Shown here: in pieces, positions 61,122 to 64,000 of the stretch | Layout of the letters: each line of letters begins with the position of its first letter | Position numbering within the stretch: position 1 is the stretch's first letter | Assembly: GCA_026018925.1 (NCBI GenBank) | Contig: JAKSZU010000031.1 | Span: forward strand, 11,217,148 to 11,281,147 | Length of the DNA stretch: 64,000 nt | From: Tupaia tana | Taxonomy: Eukaryota; Chordata; Mammalia; Scandentia; Tupaiidae | Direction of reading: 5' to 3' | The notes under the pieces: generated by a model | What the model was told of the DNA's origin: nothing | The model's input: only the letters and a program-made list of their open reading frames with translations | The model's database searches: none | Made by a program: the position numbers and the translations under genes

Positions 61122-61466
61122 TGGTGATTCTCTTTTAAGCATTTCAATTATTCATGAACTTTAATGTGAGGTCCCCTATAGGGCAGTGATCAATTCTCAC
61201 TGATTCCATTGGCAAACTCACACGCATGATATTTCTACCACCTAGGGCGACTCTTCCATCCTAAATGAGAAAATTTAGAGTATGGTACTAATCTAGTCTT
61301 CATAATACACATGAAGTTAGTTCTCATACCCATTAATCTCAATAATCATCTCATTGCTATGGTCTCTGTCTCATTATGTATTATATACTAGAAACAAGAC
61401 AATGCTATATCCTAATCAAATACATAGACTTCATTTCGATTTCTTCCATTTAATTCATATGAAATT
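61122..61466. other. Unique DNA
   Basis: About 345 bp, nothing recognised. Confidence 0.45.
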
Positions 61467-61700
61467 ATTTTTTTTGAGATATTTTTGCTATAGGGTGTGT
61501 GCATTCACCAGAGAGACAGAAAGCGAGAAATCACTCTCCAGTGGGTATGTCCATACCACAATCCCTTCTCCTCCATTCTTCTCCTGGGATTTTAGGCACA
61601 CACCCCCTGCATGAATTTCAAGCCACTGGATCCCAGCCTCGAACCATGGTCAATCAAGTAGGAGTTCAGTGTCTTCACTATTATGCCACCCACTGGCCCC
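61467..61700 (-). mobile_element. SINE A1/A3
   Basis: ATATTTTTGCTATAGGGTGTG, CACTCTCCAGTGGGTATG, CAATCCCTTCTCCTCC, head TATTATGCCACCCACTGGCCCC. Confidence 0.8.
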
Positions 61701-61837
61701 AATATAAAATGCTTTTGAACCAGAAACTCTTATAGAAACTCTTCTGGGTCCAAAATGGAAAAGGTCTAGGAAGAAGACTTGGAAATTAATTTTCTCTCTT
61801 CTATCCCTCAATTCTGACAACATATTTTTATACTTAT

Positions 61838-62090
61838 TTCTTAAGTTTCCATAGGGTGTGTGAACTCACCAGAGAGAGAGACACAGAGATAGAGAGAGAG
61901 AAGGAAAGTGAGAAATCACCCCTTCGGGAGGATGGCCACACCGCAATTCCTTCTCCTCCACTCTCCTGTCAGAATTTTGGGCATGCAGCGCACATGTCCC
62001 TGGCATGTTTTTCCAGCCGCTGGATCTCGGACTCAAATTACACAATTGGTCGTGTGGGGTCCTGCTGCCTAAACCTCCTTGCCACCTAGA
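61838..62090 (-). mobile_element. SINE A3
   Basis: TTAAGTTTCCATAGGGTGTG, CACCCCTTCGGGAGGATGG, CAATTCCTTCTCCTCC, head GGTCGTGTGGGGTCC ... CTTGCCACC. Confidence 0.78.
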
Positions 62091-62095
62091 GATTA

Positions 62096-62175
62096 TTGGG
62101 TCATTGGAAAAGTCGTGACATATATTTCTATGTTTTTCTACGCAAAAATGCCTCATGATTTTTCCGACGACCCAA
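62096..62175. mobile_element. 80-bp mariner MITE with TA target
   Basis: Exactly 80 bp between TA dinucleotides (62094-62095 and 62176-62177). Terminal inverted repeats TTGGGTCATTGGAAAAGTCG and, from the right end, TTGGGTCGTCGGAAAAATCA agree at most positions over at least 20 bp. Size and TA target equal those of MADE1, the Hsmar1-derived human MITE, but the TIR sequence differs. Confidence 0.85.
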
Positions 62176-62182
62176 TACATTC

Positions 62183-62778
62183 TGCAGTTTGTGATAAAAT
62201 CTAAAATTTCACGTGGATTTTGTAAATATTAAGTTTTTTATTTTGCTTGCTAAATGAAAGTAATAACTGCTATGTTAACACTCCCACCCTTTCTGTTTTT
62301 GTGAAACTATACCGGGTCTCATCTAGGACTGTGTAAATTAACACTCATTTACATGTTTGAAGGTGAAGAGAACTCTCCGTTGACTTCTTGTGGCAACTGA
62401 CGGATGTGCACAAATGAAACTCGTAACAAGGATAGGCATTTGTTTTCTAAACCGTTTAGGGGCAGAATTCATAAACACAAAAGGGACTTAAGCCCATAAA
62501 GCTTTTATTTCAAAATTTAGCTGAAGTCTCTTTCTATTATCATGTTGCACTACAACTGTCTCGTGTTTTGTCAGCTGAATTAAAAAACAGCCAACTAAGG
62601 ACAAGAACTAAATGTCAATATTAATAAAAGGTGTGGAAGAAACGGCAAAGGCTTTACTTAAAAATAAACACAATAATAGTTTGTTGGAATCCTATTACTT
62701 TTGTGAATGCAAAGAGAAAGTATTTGAAGTATCTCTTGGGATTATGAACTAATTCAGATACATTTACATATGATTTCT
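62183..62778. other. Unique DNA
   Basis: About 595 bp, AT-rich, nothing recognised. Confidence 0.5.
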
Positions 62779-63031
62779 TTTTAGAGAGTTTTGCTATAGG
62801 ATGTGTGTGTTCGTTGGAAAGACAGAGATACACAGAGAGACAGAAAGTGAGAAATCACTTCCCAGGGGGGTTGGCCATGCCACAATTTCTTCTCCTCCAT
62901 TCTCCTCTTGGGATCTTGGGCACACACGCACACACGCCTGGCATGAGTTTTAAACCACCAGGTCCGGGACTCGAACTGTGGCTGACTACATGGGAATCCA
63001 GTGATGTAAGCATTAGGCCATCTGCTGGTCT
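62779..63031 (-). mobile_element. SINE A1
   Basis: GAGTTTTGCTATAGGATGTG, CACTTCCCAGGGGGGTTGG, CACGCCTGGCATGAG, head GGCCATCTGCTGGTC. Confidence 0.83.
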
Positions 63032-63356
63032 CACATATGTACGATTTGTATGTATAAATAGATGATATAGAGGACAAATGTTATGATTTCTTGCCACTTT
63101 TATTTTTTTAAAGAAGCTACCAAAATTTAGAAAAAGGAAATTGAGTTTTTCAGTAAGAACTGCATGAGAACTAATATCACATTAGAACTTGGAATGTCAA
63201 ACCACATAACTGGGAATTGCTTATAGGTTAATTAGATCATAAAATATTTTATTAAATATGGACACACATGTACCTGTGCAGTATCTAGCATTGGTAGAAT
63301 AACAAACCACGAGTATCCTAGAAGCGTGAGTTGTCACCTGTAGGTTGAAAGCTATA
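63032..63356. other. Unique DNA
   Basis: Nothing recognised. Confidence 0.4.
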
Positions 63357-63612
63357 TTGGGACCAGCAGATGGAGAAACGGTTACATCTGGATTCCCAGA
63401 GTTGACTGTGGTTCGAGTCTTGTACCCAGTGACTTAAAACTCATGTTGGGCACGTGTGCGTGTGTGCCCGAAATCCTGAGAGAAGAATGGAGGAGAAGGG
63501 ATTGCGGCATGGCCATCCCCTTAGGGGTAATTTCTCACTTTCTATCTCTCTTTTTCTGCCTCTCTGGTGAGCACACGTGCGCTATAGCAAAAAACTCTCT
63601 TTAAAAAAGCAA
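63357..63612 (+). mobile_element. SINE A1
   Basis: GGGACCAGCAGATGGAGAAACGG, GGTTCGAGTCTTG, CCCCTTAGGGGTAAT (shortened but paired palindrome), GTGCGCTATAGC end. Confidence 0.83.
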
Positions 63613-63633
63613 AAGCAAAAGCTGTACATCTCA

Positions 63634-63893
63634 GGCCAGCCTATGGTCTGGTGGTTAAGGCAACTGGGTCCCACAGGGTCAAATGGATGGTTCAGAGTCC
63701 TGAATCTGGCTGTTTGAGAAACACACCAGGCTCATGTGTGTGCATGCCCAAAATTTCAAAAGGAGAGGAAAAATGGAGGGGCAGGGATTACACAAGACCA
63801 TTCCCATGGAGTCCTTTCTCACCCTCTCTCTTTTTCTTTCTCTTTCTCTGGTGAGTGCAAGTGCATCTCTCATAAAATGGAAAAGAACAAAAG
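63634..63893 (+). mobile_element. SINE A3
   Basis: GGCCAGCCTATGGTCTGGTGG head, GGCTGTTTGAGAAACACACC, GGTGAGTGCAAGTGC end. TSD AAGCTGTACATCTCA / AAGCTACACATCTCA at 63619-63633 and 63894-63908. Confidence 0.85.
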
Positions 63894-64000
63894 AAGCTAC
63901 ACATCTCATCTTGCCATTCATTGTGGCACACCCCTCGAGTTGTTTTCTCTGTGAGGAGATAGCTGGAGACATTTTTGGTGCCCACTCCTGGAGAACAAGT

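Noticed and set aside
15..63985. Many 60-120 codon frames with recurring RNHPPGG, EENGGEGIAAWPSP or QDPERRMEEKG motifs
   Set aside because: The motifs recur because they are readings of the A1/A3 SINE body in different frames and strands, not a protein family.

Overview
This window looks like non-coding DNA from a placental mammal (eutherian). It is built from ancient eutherian repeats: MaLR/MLT1-type LTRs, MER20, MER5A-like and Tigger-like DNA transposons, mariner relics and L1 fragments. Over these lies a very dense layer of lineage-specific SINEs. I see no Alu, B1/B2, CAN, Bov, ERE, rabbit C, AfroSINE, hedgehog ERI-like or shrew SOR-like elements. I do not recognise the SINEs here by name. 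An eulipotyphlan lineage such as moles or solenodons is one possibility, but that is an inference by exclusion with low confidence. There is no bacterial gene, operon, CRISPR array or complete protein-coding gene. Nearly all open reading frames are chance readings of SINE bodies or microsatellites. Repeat family names were assigned from memory without a database search. Boundaries are accurate to a few bases where target site duplications (TSDs) are given, and otherwise to about 5-20 bases.

Labels used below. Family A is a tRNA-derived SINE with a pol III head (A-box-like TGGCGTAATGG, B box GGTTCGAGTCC). A1 is the long form (about 250-270 bp). Its body holds CCCAAGATCCC, GAGGAGAATGGAGGAGAAGG, a C6/G6 palindrome, a TCTG/TCTC tract and CCCTATAGCAAAAA before the A tail. 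A1b is a young A1 subgroup with GGGAACC and TTAGCGTAATGG in the head and GGTTCGCGTCC as B box. A2 is the short form (about 170-210 bp): head GGTGGCGTGGTGGTTAAGG, then GGCTTGCTTTCTCACTTTCCC, (TC)n, GGTCAAATTAAA and an AATAAA/TTCTTT-containing tail. A3 has an A2-like head on an A1-like body (GGCTTGAAACTCAC). Family B is an unrelated-looking, more diverged SINE. I count roughly 130 family A copies, covering around 45% of the window (hand estimate).

Layout. 1-1040: degenerate CTAT/CATC tetranucleotide tract broken by an A1. 1-8 kb: SINEs among unique DNA, an MLT1-type LTR (2415-2745), a MER5A-like scrap and a mariner MITE split by an A2. 7.3-8.1 kb: unique DNA holding the only candidate coding exon (7679-7781). 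9-9.8 kb: a decayed mariner transposase related to the SETMAR/Hsmar1 type. 10-24 kb: SINE-rich, with B copies, an L1 3' end and a MaLR LTR. 24-34 kb: SINEs, a split MER20, and a Tigger-like element carrying an A2 that itself carries an A1. 34-43 kb: nested SINEs inside LTR and L1 sequence, a 48-bp minisatellite born inside a MaLR LTR, and a 540-bp CTT/CTTCTC tract that is the tail of one SINE. 43-58 kb: further SINEs, a 391-bp retrocopy with a 17-bp TSD, two SINE-poor stretches (46.6-47.8 and 51-52.2 kb), L1 fragments and a purine tract. 58-64 kb: SINEs, an L1 fragment and an 80-bp mariner MITE.

No genes act together here. The useful content is a readable insertion history: L1, LTR and DNA transposons first, then A2/A3/B SINEs, then A1, and finally A1b with intact TSDs.
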